DNA from: Clostridium uliginosum
GTDB lineage: Bacteria; Bacillota; Clostridia; Clostridiales; Clostridiaceae
Direction: 5' to 3'
DNA: 64,000 nt
Assembly: GCF_900112485.1 (NCBI RefSeq)
Contig: NZ_FOMG01000018.1
Coordinates: 1 to 64,000 of the forward strand
Positions within the stretch are counted from its first letter, which is position 1, and the number at the start of each line of letters is the position of its first letter. A program made the position numbers and the translations under genes. The notes below the pieces were generated by a model. The model was not told where the DNA came from and ran no database searches. It was given only the letters and a program-made list of their open reading frames with translations. Positions 53,870-64,000 of the stretch are shown here, in pieces.

Positions 53870-54382
53870 TTAAATTTTTATCATTAAATATGTACATATT
53901 ATTGAAATAGATACTATAAATATGCTTATTATTAATCCTCTTAAATTTTTCTTTTCTTTTAATCCATCTTTAAAATTATTAAAATTTATTTTACTTCCAT
54001 CATATGATTTATACATTATATATACTATAACACCAGCCAAAATTATATTTAATACTATTAATTGCGATAAGGCAATTGTACCTAATAATATCTCTGAAAA
54101 TATTATATTATTCTTTTCTTTTATATTATTACCTGCAATTTCACAGCAAATCCCACAAAACGGACCTAACATTGCGGCAATAAAGGCTATAGTAATACTT
54201 GGATTATTAATAATTGGAGTAAGTATTTTCTCTCCACTTGTTAATGAAGTTATATATAAATATATTAAGAAGAAAATTGGAGTTACTTTTAAAAATATCG
54301 TAACTATTTTTAATATAGAAAGTTCTCTTTTAACTACTTTTTTCTTTTTTTTATTATTCTTTTTTTGTAGTTTCTCCTTCAT
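53870..54382 (-). CDS. Unknown membrane protein coupled to RpiR gene
   Basis: This 170-residue protein has a very Lys-rich N-terminus (MKEKLQKKNNKKKKKVVKRE) and four predicted membrane helices (about 27-45, 60-80, 95-120, 147-168). No family recognised. The first 29 bases overlap the 3' end of the regulator gene in another frame, with GGAGG inside that gene at the right distance, so translation is coupled. Its place in the alpha-glucoside locus suggests a role in sugar use or in sensing with the regulator, without direct evidence. Confidence 0.6.
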   Translation of the reverse strand: MKEKLQKKNNKKKKKVVKRELSILKIVTIFLKVTPIFFLIYLYITSLTSGEKILTPIINNPSITIAFIAAMLGPFCGICCEIAGNNIKEKNNIIFSEILLGTIALSQLIVLNIILAGVIVYIMYKSYDGSKINFNNFKDGLKEKKNLRGLIISIFIVSISIICTYLMIKI

Positions 54383-55157
54383 CAATATTATCCTCCATAA
54401 TTACAGCTTGATTTTTAACATAGTTTATATATTCCCTAAATAATATATCTACTAAAAGAAAAAATAGTGCTGTTGATTCATGAGTTGTATCCTTTGAAAC
54501 ATTAATAGATGTAGTAGAAATATATAAGTTATAATTAGTATTTCTTGCTACTATATTATCACTAAATTTTGTCATTGATACATACTTAATTCCATTTAAG
54601 TTTAAATTATTTATTATTTCTCTTAAAAATTCTCTATGACCAAATAAGGTTATTATAATTATTACATCTTTTTGTGTTATATCTGAAAGTACTGTCTGTA
54701 GTTCTGTCTCTCCTTCTATCACATAAAGATACTTACGTGATGATAAAAATGTTCTTTGCATTTCTTTCGCTATAGCTTTTTGAGTCATTCCAGTTCCATA
54801 CACAAACACTCTATCAGCCTCATATATTAATTTACATATTTTCCAAAGGTTTTTTTGTTTTAAATTCTTTTTTGTTTCTTCTAAGTCTAAGTAAAATTTA
54901 TTAACATAATCATCTTCTATTTTATTATTTTTCTCTTCCTGCCACCTTAAAAAAACTTTAAATTCACTATATCCTTTAAATCCTAATTTTTGTGTAAATC
55001 TTAAAATTGTTGTTCTTGAAACATTACATTTATCACCAAGATCATTAATTGATAAGTTGCTACATTCTTTTTTATTATTGCATATAAATTTTAAAATATA
55101 TAAGTCATTTTCATTTAACTTAGAATAATTATTGTTTATTACTTCCTCAAATCTCAT
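54354..55157 (-). CDS. RpiR-family regulator of the alpha-glucoside genes
   Basis: This 267-residue regulator has an N-terminal HTH_6 domain (about 1-75; NLSINDLGDKCNVSRTTILR and FTQKLGFKGYSEFKVFLRW) and a C-terminal SIS sugar-phosphate binding domain (about 105-235; FVYGTGMTQKAIAKEMQRTF and VIIIITLFGHREFLREIINN). It likely senses a phosphorylated glucoside and controls the malH-EIICB operon upstream, like GlvR in Bacillus. A palindrome upstream of the permease gene is a candidate operator. TAGGGGGCG precedes the ATG. Confidence 0.85.
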   Translation of the reverse strand: MRFEEVINNNYSKLNENDLYILKFICNNKKECSNLSINDLGDKCNVSRTTILRFTQKLGFKGYSEFKVFLRWQEEKNNKIEDDYVNKFYLDLEETKKNLKQKNLWKICKLIYEADRVFVYGTGMTQKAIAKEMQRTFLSSRKYLYVIEGETELQTVLSDITQKDVIIIITLFGHREFLREIINNLNLNGIKYVSMTKFSDNIVARNTNYNLYISTTSINVSKDTTHESTALFFLLVDILFREYINYVKNQAVIMEDNIDEGETTKKE

Positions 55158-55243
55158 TAATATCGCCCCCTAATTATCTTAAATTATAACAAAGTTTTAT
55201 ATAATTAAGGTATGAAATAAATGGTAAGTACTAATATATAATT

Positions 55244-55294
55244 AAAGGTTGCTTTTCACAGAACTAATCGTTTAATTCTATTGAAGCAACCTTT
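55244..55294 (-). terminator. Terminator after malH
   Basis: AAAGGTTGCTT with its exact complement forms an 11-bp stem and large loop, 25 bases after the malH stop. The T tail is short (TTTAATTAT). Confidence 0.7.
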
Positions 55295-55319
55295 AATAGT
55301 TTATTTTTTTAATATATTA

Positions 55320-56663
<1,344 letters not shown>

Positions 56664-56762
56664 TTAAAATTTATTATTTAATCTATTTTTTATATTTAAT
56701 ATAGTTATCTTAAATTTAATAACTATTATTACTAACTATTTCTATTAACATAACTGTTGATT

Positions 56763-58334
56763 TTATAAAAGTGCTTCAAATCTTTCCCTTACTTGTGGAA
56801 CTGATAACCCTACTATAACTTGCACCGCTTTTCCCTTATTAACAAGGCCATGGGCTCCTGCATCTATAAATACCTTGTTATCTTGAACTAATGCTGGATC
56901 TTTTACTGTAATTCTAAGTCTAGTAGCACAATTAGTTACATCTTCTATATTCTCTTTTCCACCTAAAGCGGCTAAAAATAATCTTGCTTTAACATCCCTA
57001 ACATCTTCTCCCTTAGCTTCTTCTGCCTTTTTAGCTTTATAGTCAGCTTTTGTATATAACTTTTCCTCTCCTCCATCGTCATCTGTACGTCCTGGAGTCT
57101 TAAAATCAAACTTCTCTATTAAAAATTTAAATACAAAGAAGTAAATTCCAATAAATATAAATCCTATTATAAATTGAGTTATATATGTTTGTGGATGATA
57201 CTTAAATAACGGCAACCAGTTCTTAGCTGCATTTTCTATTAAACCACCACCAAAATCTCCTACTACTCCAAATGCATAAGATGTTGCTGCTAATGTTGCT
57301 GCAAGTATTGAATGTACTAAAAATAATACTGGTGCTACAAATAAAAATGTAAATTCAAGAGGTTCTGTAATACCTGCTACCACCGCTGTTAATGTTGCTG
57401 GTATTAATAAACCTGCTACAATTTTTTTCTTTTGTGGTTTTGCTGTTGCATATATAGCTAATGCTATACCAATTGATCCAAACATTTTTGATGAACCATG
57501 TAAGGCAAATCCACCTTCTGGGAACATCTCTTTTAATGTATGCGCTGAAGTTGAAAATTCTTTTAAATGTTGTGCAAAGTAAGCTGTTATACCATTATCA
57601 ACAACCGCTGGTCCAAAAATAAATGGTGTGTAAATGAAGTGATGTAATCCTGTTGGTATTAAAATACGTTCTAAGAATGTATATAACCAAACTCCAAACA
57701 CTCCTGAAGTCTTTAAGAATCCTTGCATTGAGAAAATTGCACTTTGAACCATTGGCCATAAGAAACATAATACTAATGCAAGTGGAATCATTGTAAAGAA
57801 TCCTATTATACATACAAGAGATGATCCTTTAAATACTCCTAGGAATTCTGGTAAGTCAGTATCAAAAAACTTATCATGAAGATATACTACAATACCTGCA
57901 ATTAATATTGCTCCAACCATACCTAAATCCAATGTTTTTATATTAGCAATCATTGCTAATCCAGTACCTGCACCAGCTTCTAAAGCATAATTAACTCCAA
58001 AAGTTGGTCCCCATAATTTAAGCATTGCTGCCATAAAATAATTAAATGTAATATATATTACGAATGACTCTAAACAAGCACGGGCATGATTCTTTTTTGC
58101 TAATCCTATCGGTAATCCTATTACAAATAATAATGGCAATTGATTAAATACTGTCCAAGCGCCTTGTTCTATAATGTACCATATGTTGTACCATATACTG
58201 CCTGGGGTTGCTATTGTACCTACTATATCTTGATTTTTAAATAATATTGATAAAGCAACCATTATCCCTGAAAATGAAAATAATAATACCGGTGTGAACA
58301 TAGCTCCACCAAAACGTTGAATCTTCTGCATCAT
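56763..58334 (-). CDS. malP: PTS alpha-glucoside permease EIICB
   Basis: This 523-residue EIIC-EIIB fusion of the GlvC/MalP kind imports maltose or related alpha-glucosides as 6-phosphates. EIIC (about 1-420) contains TGLHHFIYTPFIFGPAVV, GGFALHGSSKMFGSIGIALA and GITEPLEFTFLFVAPVLF; EIIB (about 450-523) has the phospho-cysteine in DVTNCATRLRITVKD. No EIIA domain. It clusters with the GH4 hydrolase and an RpiR regulator. GAGGGGGAAAAATT precedes tandem ATG codons. Specificity inferred from the neighbour MalH. Confidence 0.9.
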   Translation of the reverse strand: MMQKIQRFGGAMFTPVLLFSFSGIMVALSILFKNQDIVGTIATPGSIWYNIWYIIEQGAWTVFNQLPLLFVIGLPIGLAKKNHARACLESFVIYITFNYFMAAMLKLWGPTFGVNYALEAGAGTGLAMIANIKTLDLGMVGAILIAGIVVYLHDKFFDTDLPEFLGVFKGSSLVCIIGFFTMIPLALVLCFLWPMVQSAIFSMQGFLKTSGVFGVWLYTFLERILIPTGLHHFIYTPFIFGPAVVDNGITAYFAQHLKEFSTSAHTLKEMFPEGGFALHGSSKMFGSIGIALAIYATAKPQKKKIVAGLLIPATLTAVVAGITEPLEFTFLFVAPVLFLVHSILAATLAATSYAFGVVGDFGGGLIENAAKNWLPLFKYHPQTYITQFIIGFIFIGIYFFVFKFLIEKFDFKTPGRTDDDGGEEKLYTKADYKAKKAEEAKGEDVRDVKARLFLAALGGKENIEDVTNCATRLRITVKDPALVQDNKVFIDAGAHGLVNKGKAVQVIVGLSVPQVRERFEALL

Positions 58335-58463
58335 AATTTTTCCCCCTCATATGTATTTGTCATTAGCACTTTGTTGTTTTCATATTAGCATCGTAAGTTT
58401 ACTTTTACAATAGAATTGAAGCATATAGATATTTTTCACGTTTATTGTTACTTGTTATAATTT

Positions 58464-58479
58464 ATGTGAATTTTCACAT
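58464..58479. promoter_or_regulatory. Candidate operator palindrome for the RpiR protein
   Basis: ATGTGAA-TT-TTCACAT, a 16-base inverted repeat, lies about 130 bases upstream of the alpha-glucoside permease start. RpiR dimers bind such sites. No second copy was seen beside the regulator gene. Assignment is by position only. The remaining bases of the 58335-58649 gap contain a probable promoter I cannot place reliably. Confidence 0.4.
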
Positions 58480-58607
58480 GCCTTTAAAATCCTATTATTA
58501 ACCAAGATATTGTTTTGAAAAAAGGGGTGATTCTAGAATATAAATTATAATAAAGCTATTATTTTATTGTTAGAAAAGATTATAAAAGAAATGCATAATA
58601 TAATAAT

Positions 58608-58646
58608 AAAAGCTACAATCCTTAGCATTGCTAGGTTGTAGCTTTT
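58608..58646 (-). terminator. Terminator of tRNA-Arg
   Basis: AAAAGCTACAA with its complement, continued by CCTTAGC/GCTAGG pairing, gives a compact stem followed by TTTTATTATTAT on the minus strand, starting four bases after the tRNA 3' end. Confidence 0.85.
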
Positions 58647-58649
58647 AAT

Positions 58650-58724
58650 TGGTATCCCCAGTAGGAATCGAACCTACATCTGTCCCTTAGGAGGGGACTG
58701 TTCTATCCATTTAACTATGAGGAC
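58650..58724 (-). tRNA. tRNA-Arg (anticodon CCT)
   Basis: A 75-nt tRNA with acceptor GTCCTCA/TGGGGAT, anticodon stem GTCCC/GGGAC with loop CTCCTAA, T-arm GTAGGTTCGATTCCTAC, and an encoded CCA end, unlike the two tRNA-Ser genes here. Confidence 0.95.
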
Positions 58725-58884
58725 ACATCCTATGAAATTACATATGAATTATATTATACTTATTATTAGTTGTCAAGCAACCCTATGTTTTCTATCATTT
58801 TCCTTTGTAAATTATATATGTAGCATAAAACCTCGTTTCATTTAAGTTAAGCATCTCATAAAAAGTATTAATAATAATTAGATA

Positions 58885-59550
58885 TTATTTGCATTTTTCT
58901 AATAATTTCTTAAGCTCTGTATAGCTATCTTCAACTTCATTCTCTGGCAAATTCCCATTTATTAATATTTCTTTAGTCTTTCCTTTTAATCTATTATAAA
59001 ATTCTAGTCCTTCTAATATAATATCCTTATCATTGTTGCTTTTTTCAATAATATAAAATAGCACATCTTCTGCTTTATCAAATTGATTGGTTAATTCATA
59101 AAGTTTAAAGATTTGTTTATCGTCCTCCATTAACAGATCATATTCTCTTAAATCATTCATTAATGAATTTGCATCATCAAGGTACTTTTGATCATCTAGA
59201 TCTTCTTCATCATAAGCCTTATAAAATGCTTGTAGTGATTTTTGATAATATTTTATCATCATAAGCTCATCTTTTTCTTTCAAACAAACAAATCCCTGAA
59301 GTTTTAGTAATTCTCCTAAAGCAATATATTTCCACACATTATAATAACTATCTCTATTTATTATATCTTCAATACTATTAAAAGACAGTGTATCAATAGT
59401 TTCTATTTCTAAGCCTACTAAATTTTTAAGTTGTTTATTTATAGCGTTTTTAGCTTTTATTAAATCCCCATTTACCACTTCTTTGTTTACTTCTTCCTTT
59501 ACTAGATCTAAGCTATTTTCCATTTCTTTCATATAATCATTTTTTAACAC
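58885..59550 (-). CDS. Helical repeat protein, possibly DUF6483
   Basis: This 221-residue all-helical soluble protein has TPR-like helices (YYQKSLQAFYKAYDEEDLDD and QIFKLYELTNQFDKAEDVLF), similar to DUF6483 proteins as I recall. Function unknown; possibly protein interaction. GTG at 59550 is the chosen start, with GAGGTG seven bases before; an earlier in-frame GTG lies inside that ribosome binding site. The gene follows the P-type ATPase by about 30 bases on the same strand, so they may be co-transcribed. Confidence 0.6.
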   Translation of the reverse strand: MLKNDYMKEMENSLDLVKEEVNKEVVNGDLIKAKNAINKQLKNLVGLEIETIDTLSFNSIEDIINRDSYYNVWKYIALGELLKLQGFVCLKEKDELMMIKYYQKSLQAFYKAYDEEDLDDQKYLDDANSLMNDLREYDLLMEDDKQIFKLYELTNQFDKAEDVLFYIIEKSNNDKDIILEGLEFYNRLKGKTKEILINGNLPENEVEDSYTELKKLLEKCK

Positions 59551-59578
59551 TATCTTCACCTCTACATATTATTTTATA

Positions 59579-61957
59579 CTAAAGTTTAAATAACTTAGTT
59601 GCTTTTTTTCTAAATAAATCTACTGACTTAGTTATTAATGGTCCTGATCCTATTATTACTGCTAGAGATATAACCCAAAGTTTTAAAGAAATTCTCTCTA
59701 AACTAAATATATATCTTCCGATTGGAGTTATAAATGCTAATGTTACTATACAAAACATTGAAATTCCTAGTCCTAATTTAAATTTTGTCAGTGGTCTTGA
59801 AACTCTAAGTAAAATTATCATACTAACTCCACCAAAATTTAATAATGCTAATGTTCTACTATAATGTATTGAATGTCCTGCTTTAACTGAAAGAATAAAG
59901 GTTAATGTAGTAAATATTGCTAAAAATATACCATTAGGAATACTTACTGTTAATATTCTTCGTAAGAAACCTTTTTTGACTCCTCCTTCACTAGGTAATA
60001 ACGCTAAAAAGAAGGCTGGAATTCCTATAGCACAGCTTCCTACCAAGGACATTTGTATTGGTAAAATAGGGAATGGTAATAACAACATTGAAAATGTAAA
60101 AGCTAAGATTATTGAATATACAGTCTTTGATAAAAACAGTTCTGCAACTCTTTCTAAGTTATTAATTTGTTTTCTTCCTTCTTCAACTACCTTAGGCAAT
60201 GCAGAAAAATCAGATTTTAATAACACTAGTTGTGCTACCGCCTTAGTTGCATCTGAACCATTTGCCATAGCTATTCCGCAATCAGATTCTTTTAATGCAA
60301 GTACATCATTAACCCCATCACCAGTCATAGCAACTGTATGTCCTATACTTTGTAAGGCCTTAACTATTCTTCTCTTTTGATGTGGTGTTACTCTTCCAAA
60401 TACAGTATTATTTTGGATAATGTCTATAAATTCTTTATCATTATCTGGTAAAGTTCTAGCATCTATAGCATTCTCCCACCCTTTAACCCCTGCTCTGTTT
60501 GCAACTGTTGATACTGTTAAAGGATTATCTCCTGATATTATTTTAACCTCTACATCTTGATCATTAAAATATTTTAAAACCTTAGGTGCTGCCTCACGTA
60601 TTATATCTTCAATTAAAATTAAGGCTACACTCTCAATTTCTCCGCTCAAATTATCATTTAGTTCATTATTTTTAACTTTTGCTAAAAGTAACACTCTTCT
60701 ACCTTTTTTAGCCTCTTTATCTACTTCTTCTTTTATTTTATTATATGAAGTGCCTAATATTATTTCTGGTGCTCCTAGAACCCATGTTCCAACTTTATTA
60801 AATGTAATTCCGCCCCATTTTCGTTTTGAAGAAAAGGCTATTTTATTTAAACATTTAAAATCTGAATAATCATTTTTATATCTTTCCAAGATAGCCTTTT
60901 GAGTAGCATTCTTGCTTGGTAAATTATGAACTAATGATGATATTATATCATCTATTTCTTTTGAATCTCTATCTCCAATATTCTTAATATCAACTAACTT
61001 TAAATTTCCTTCAGTTAATGTACCGGTTTTGTCTAAACAAATAACATCAACTCTTGCAAGAACCTCAGTAGAACATAATTCTTGAACTAAGGTATCATAC
61101 TTAGAAAGCTTTATGATTGTTACTATAAAAGTAGCACTAGTTAATAATACTAACCCTTCTGGAACCATTCCTATAATTCCAGCAACTGTTCCTATAGCTG
61201 CTTCTTGCCAGGTTATATTCTTTACCATAAGTTGAGTGACTGTTAACAATATAGAAAGAGGAACTATTAACCATATTATAACTCTAAATATTTTATTAAT
61301 TGCATTTTGTAATTCTGAATTTATTAGTTTAAACTTCTTAGCTTCTTCTGCAAGTTTTGAAGAATATGTTTCTTTTCCAACATTTGTTACTATGCCATAT
61401 CCTTCACCTGCTACAACAAAGCTTCCTGATAACAATCTATCATTATCATTTTTTACGATGGAGTCAGATTCTCCTGTAAGCATTGATTCATCTATTTCTA
61501 ATTCATTTTCTGATAAAACATATCCATCTGCTAGTATCTGAGATCCCGCTTCTAGATATAGTACATCATCCAAAACAATATTTTCTAATGGTATTTTTTT
61601 TATTTCTCCATCTCTAATTACCTTGGCATATGCATCACTTACAACTGATAATTTTTCTAGTGTTTGTTTAGCTCTAAGTTCTTGAACTATTCCAATTAAA
61701 GTATTAACTAATATTACCCCTGCAAATATTGAATTTTTAGGTGAGCCTGCTAATATAACTACAACAGCTAATATAATGTTAATAGCATTAAAACTAGTAA
61801 ATAAATTTGCTCTAATTATTTGCCATAAAGTTCTAGATGGTACTTTAGGAACATAATTTACTTGTCCTGCTTTAATTCTCTCTTTAACCTCTTGCTCATT
61901 TAATCCTAATATATTTTGATTAATTTTATCATCTTTTTCTAACGGACCGCCATTCAT
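59579..61957 (-). CDS. P-type cation ATPase, CtpE-like
   Basis: This 792-residue P-type ATPase has the phosphorylated Asp in CLDKTGTLTEG (about 308), actuator motif SMLTGESDSI (about 155), the nucleotide-binding KRKWGG segment (not the classical KGAPE), and hinge MTGDGVNDVLALKESDCGIA. The ion-binding helix has MVPEGLVLL in place of the PEGLP of Ca2+ pumps, a mark of the CtpE class, one member of which imports calcium in mycobacteria. Ten membrane helices expected. GGAGGAGATTGA precedes the ATG. Ion not certain. Confidence 0.87.
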   Translation of the reverse strand: MNGGPLEKDDKINQNILGLNEQEVKERIKAGQVNYVPKVPSRTLWQIIRANLFTSFNAINIILAVVVILAGSPKNSIFAGVILVNTLIGIVQELRAKQTLEKLSVVSDAYAKVIRDGEIKKIPLENIVLDDVLYLEAGSQILADGYVLSENELEIDESMLTGESDSIVKNDNDRLLSGSFVVAGEGYGIVTNVGKETYSSKLAEEAKKFKLINSELQNAINKIFRVIIWLIVPLSILLTVTQLMVKNITWQEAAIGTVAGIIGMVPEGLVLLTSATFIVTIIKLSKYDTLVQELCSTEVLARVDVICLDKTGTLTEGNLKLVDIKNIGDRDSKEIDDIISSLVHNLPSKNATQKAILERYKNDYSDFKCLNKIAFSSKRKWGGITFNKVGTWVLGAPEIILGTSYNKIKEEVDKEAKKGRRVLLLAKVKNNELNDNLSGEIESVALILIEDIIREAAPKVLKYFNDQDVEVKIISGDNPLTVSTVANRAGVKGWENAIDARTLPDNDKEFIDIIQNNTVFGRVTPHQKRRIVKALQSIGHTVAMTGDGVNDVLALKESDCGIAMANGSDATKAVAQLVLLKSDFSALPKVVEEGRKQINNLERVAELFLSKTVYSIILAFTFSMLLLPFPILPIQMSLVGSCAIGIPAFFLALLPSEGGVKKGFLRRILTVSIPNGIFLAIFTTLTFILSVKAGHSIHYSRTLALLNFGGVSMIILLRVSRPLTKFKLGLGISMFCIVTLAFITPIGRYIFSLERISLKLWVISLAVIIGSGPLITKSVDLFRKKATKLFKL

Positions 61958-62262
61958 TCAATCTCCTCCATTTAAATTCCTAAATAATCTCTTATATTTT
62001 ATCTTACATATACTTATTTTACACAAAAATTCTTAAATTAATATTAATTATATATATTTTTTACACTATATTTTCTTAAATTAAGTTTAAATCTATTAAA
62101 ATAGGCATTTATTTGTATAAATAATTATATTTAGTTCATTTATTTAATCTATTAAATTCTATATTTATGGAATCTATTGTATTTTTAAGCCACTTTTAAA
62201 TCATACATTTTTATAATATACTATTTTATAAGCAATTAATTTATTAAGGATGTGTAATTAAT

Positions 62263-62985
62263 ATGATAAGAACTATAATTTTTTCTTTAAATGTTATTTT
62301 TAGTCTAATGCTTATTTCCATTTGCAAAATCAAGATAAATTTTTTAGAAAATAGAGGTAAATTAAAAGAAAGAGCTGAATTTATTCACAATATAACTACT
62401 AAGTGGACAAAATTTGTTATGAAATTAAGTGGTGCAAAAATAAATGTAATAGGTTTAGACAATCTTCCAAAAGATGAAACAATATTATTTATATCTAATC
62501 ATCAAAGTAACTTCGATATTCCTCTATTAATGAGTTGTATTGATATTCCAAAAGGATTTATAGCAAAAAAGGAACTATCTTCTTTACCTTTTATTAGCAC
62601 TTGGATGAAATACATAAATTGTATTTTTATGGATAGAACTAATTTAAGGAAATCTGCTGAAGCAATAGTTGATGGAATTAAACTATTAAAAGGTGGATAT
62701 TCTATGGTTATTTTTCCTGAAGGAACAAGAAGTAAAGGCAAAGAAATTGCTGAATTTAAAGCTGGAAGTTTTAAACTTGCTACAAAATCAAAATGCGTAA
62801 TAGTTCCAATTACTATAAATGGTACATACAAATTATTAGAACAAAATAACAATTTAATAAAACCAGCAGATGTAGAAATTTTTATACATCCACCAATATA
62901 TACAAAAGACTTAACTAAAGAAGAAGAAACTAATCTTCCACATAAAGTTCAATCTATAGTAACTAGTAAATGTAAAACAAATTAA
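62263..62985 (+). CDS. plsC: 1-acyl-glycerol-3-phosphate acyltransferase
   Basis: This 240-residue membrane-bound enzyme converts lysophosphatidic acid to phosphatidic acid. An N-terminal hydrophobic helix, the catalytic HX4D motif in SNHQSNFDIPLLM (about 79), FMDRTNLRKSAEAI, and the substrate-binding FPEGTRSKGKEI (about 152) and VPITINGTYKLL motifs are all present. AAGGATG lies before the ATG. It is divergent from the P-type ATPase across 305 bases of AT-rich spacer in which no clear element is seen. Confidence 0.92.
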   Translation: MIRTIIFSLNVIFSLMLISICKIKINFLENRGKLKERAEFIHNITTKWTKFVMKLSGAKINVIGLDNLPKDETILFISNHQSNFDIPLLMSCIDIPKGFIAKKELSSLPFISTWMKYINCIFMDRTNLRKSAEAIVDGIKLLKGGYSMVIFPEGTRSKGKEIAEFKAGSFKLATKSKCVIVPITINGTYKLLEQNNNLIKPADVEIFIHPPIYTKDLTKEEETNLPHKVQSIVTSKCKTN

Positions 62986-63071
62986 TGCATCTCCAAATTA
63001 AAAATCTACATGATTTTAAATTCTCCAATGGTAAATTTCATGAAGAAATCATTCTACAACATATATATAAT

Positions 63072-63100
63072 AAAGAACTTATAAATTTATAAGTTCTTTA
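63072..63100 (+). terminator. Terminator after plsC
   Basis: AAAGAACTTATAA and TTATAAGTTCTTT make an almost loopless 13-bp stem with a TATTAACTAT tail, 85 bases past the stop. Confidence 0.7.
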
Positions 63101-63289
63101 TTAACTATAATTAATATTATACCAATTAAATTTATTGCATTAGTAATATTTATATCGTTTTATTGGCATAATATCAATGAAAACACAGAGCATTTTGATA
63201 AATATATTTTGATTCTTGCTTATTTTAATAATTAAGGTTATTTTTTTTATTTAAAATGGTAATAAATATATTATAATATAATATTTTTT

Positions 63290-63318
63290 TTGACATTACA
63301 CCTATTACTTGTTACACT
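63290..63318 (+). promoter_or_regulatory. Promoter of the DEAD-box helicase gene
   Basis: TTGACA (63290-63295), a 17-base spacer and TACACT (63313-63318). Transcription would begin near 63325, leaving a leader of about 90 bases that contains a long hairpin. Confidence 0.6.
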
Positions 63319-63336
63319 TATTTTTGGCTTACGATT

Positions 63337-63390
63337 AAAATTAGTTGATTTTTAACTAGTTTTATCTTAAGTAAAAAATCAACTAATTTT
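63337..63390 (+). promoter_or_regulatory. Leader hairpin of the DEAD-box helicase gene
   Basis: AAAATTAGTTGATTTTT (63337-63353) pairs perfectly with AAAAATCAACTAATTTT (63374-63390): 17 bp with a 20-base loop, ending about 15 bases before the GAGG ribosome binding site. There is no T run after it, so it is not a simple terminator. Helicase genes of this class often have structured leaders; autoregulation or cold response is a reasonable guess. Confidence 0.55.
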
Positions 63391-63414
63391 AAAACAAAGA
63401 AACGAGGATATTTA

Positions 63415-64000
63415 ATGAATGATAATCAATTTTCTATTTTAGGTCTTAAAGAGACTATTGTAAATGCAATAGAGGACCTAGGTTTTACAAAACCTTCTCA
63501 AATCCAAGCAGAAAGTATACCAGTAACGCTTGGAGGATTTGACTTAATAGGGCAAGCACAAACTGGTACAGGAAAAACTGCTGCTTATGGCTGTCCTATA
63601 ATTAATAATATTACTAAAAGTGAAGGAATCAAAGCTCTTATTTTAGCTCCAACAAGAGAACTTGCTGTTCAAGTAAATGAAGAACTTAAGAGACTTTCAA
63701 AATATGAAAAAACAGTTGTACTACCTGTTTATGGTGGAGAATCAATCGATAGACAAATTAAAGCATTAAAAAGAAATAATGTTGACATCGTTGTTGGAAC
63801 TCCTGGTAGAGTATTAGATCTTACTAAGAGAAAAATTCTTCAATTAGAAAAAGTAGAATTTTTAGTATTAGATGAAGCTGATGAAATGCTTAATATGGGA
63901 TTTATTGAAGATATAGAAACTATCATCAGTCATACACCTGAAGAAAGACAAACTTTATTATTCTCAGCTACAATGCCTCAAGCAATAGCTAAACTTGCTA
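63415..64000 (+). CDS. DEAD-box RNA helicase (partial, runs off the window)
   Basis: The first 195 codons of a DEAD-box ATP-dependent RNA helicase of the CshA/DeaD type. Q motif region FTKPSQIQAESIPVTLGGFD, Walker A AQTGTGKTAAYG, LAPTRELAVQVNEELKRL, GGESIDRQIKAL, GTPGRVLDL, the DEAD box VLDEADEMLNMGF and SAT in LFSATMPQAI are present in order. Start is the ATG ten bases after CGAGGAT. The protein unwinds RNA in ribosome assembly or mRNA decay. C-terminal part unseen. Confidence 0.93.
   Translation, partial: MNDNQFSILGLKETIVNAIEDLGFTKPSQIQAESIPVTLGGFDLIGQAQTGTGKTAAYGCPIINNITKSEGIKALILAPTRELAVQVNEELKRLSKYEKTVVLPVYGGESIDRQIKALKRNNVDIVVGTPGRVLDLTKRKILQLEKVEFLVLDEADEMLNMGFIEDIETIISHTPEERQTLLFSATMPQAIAKLA

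Overview
The window is AT-rich Firmicute DNA, most likely from a Clostridium sensu stricto species close to C. butyricum or C. beijerinckii. Support comes from the 5' end of a clostridial 16S rRNA gene at the left edge, the order dnaX-ybaB-recR-DUF2508-bofA, a long Alu-containing SRP RNA beside tRNA-Ser genes, an iron-containing alcohol dehydrogenase, a MalH-like GH4 enzyme, and near-universal AGGAGG ribosome binding sites. Species assignment is inference from recall.

Layout. 1-4.3 kb: start of an rrn operon (minus), then a glucose PTS module: a free EIIA (plus), an EIICB permease and a GlcT-type antiterminator (minus). Both PTS genes have a strong promoter followed at once by a RAT/terminator. 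4.5-11.5 kb: housekeeping and stress genes (GNAT enzyme, UspA, TcdA, MtnN, alcohol dehydrogenase) and an unusual potassium channel with a pentapeptide-like N-terminus. 12-20.4 kb: envelope and secreted proteins (a choline-binding-type repeat protein, YibE/F, a 1475-residue PHP metallohydrolase, a lipoprotein). 20.6-32.8 kb: an accessory island that I read as a decayed Tn7-like transposon array. It has three right-end-like sequences with regularly spaced transposase-binding-like repeats, one left-end-like sequence, a TniQ/TnsD gene, a wrecked tnsC, and cargo that includes a complete Gabija pair (gajA, gajB), a large unknown membrane protein and several unrecognised small genes. The outermost end stops one base from the stop codon of the DUF1015 gene that closes a serC-like/serA/DUF1015 locus, which suggests an attachment site there.

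32.8-48.2 kb: serine biosynthesis, an M32 carboxypeptidase, a CHAP-domain wall hydrolase, an ABC-2 exporter, the dnaX-recR recombination block, and thyA-folA. 48.7-52.6 kb: SRP RNA, two tRNA-Ser genes, a PAP2 phosphatase, TadA and a CorC-type transporter. 53-58.4 kb: an alpha-glucoside locus (RpiR regulator, small membrane protein, GH4 phospho-alpha-glucosidase, EIICB permease) that has no EIIA of its own and probably uses the EIIA at 0.8 kb. 58.6-64 kb: tRNA-Arg, a DUF6483-like protein, a CtpE-type P-type ATPase, PlsC, and a truncated DEAD-box helicase gene behind a long leader hairpin.

Intergenic DNA is rich in small palindromic repeats. One family has AGGCAT/ATGCCT ends and another carries a TTTTAAAAC-GTGTTGATATT motif. 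Each occurs in short and long forms, and they fill most of the longer gaps. No CRISPR array, intact insertion sequence or recognisable riboswitch was seen.
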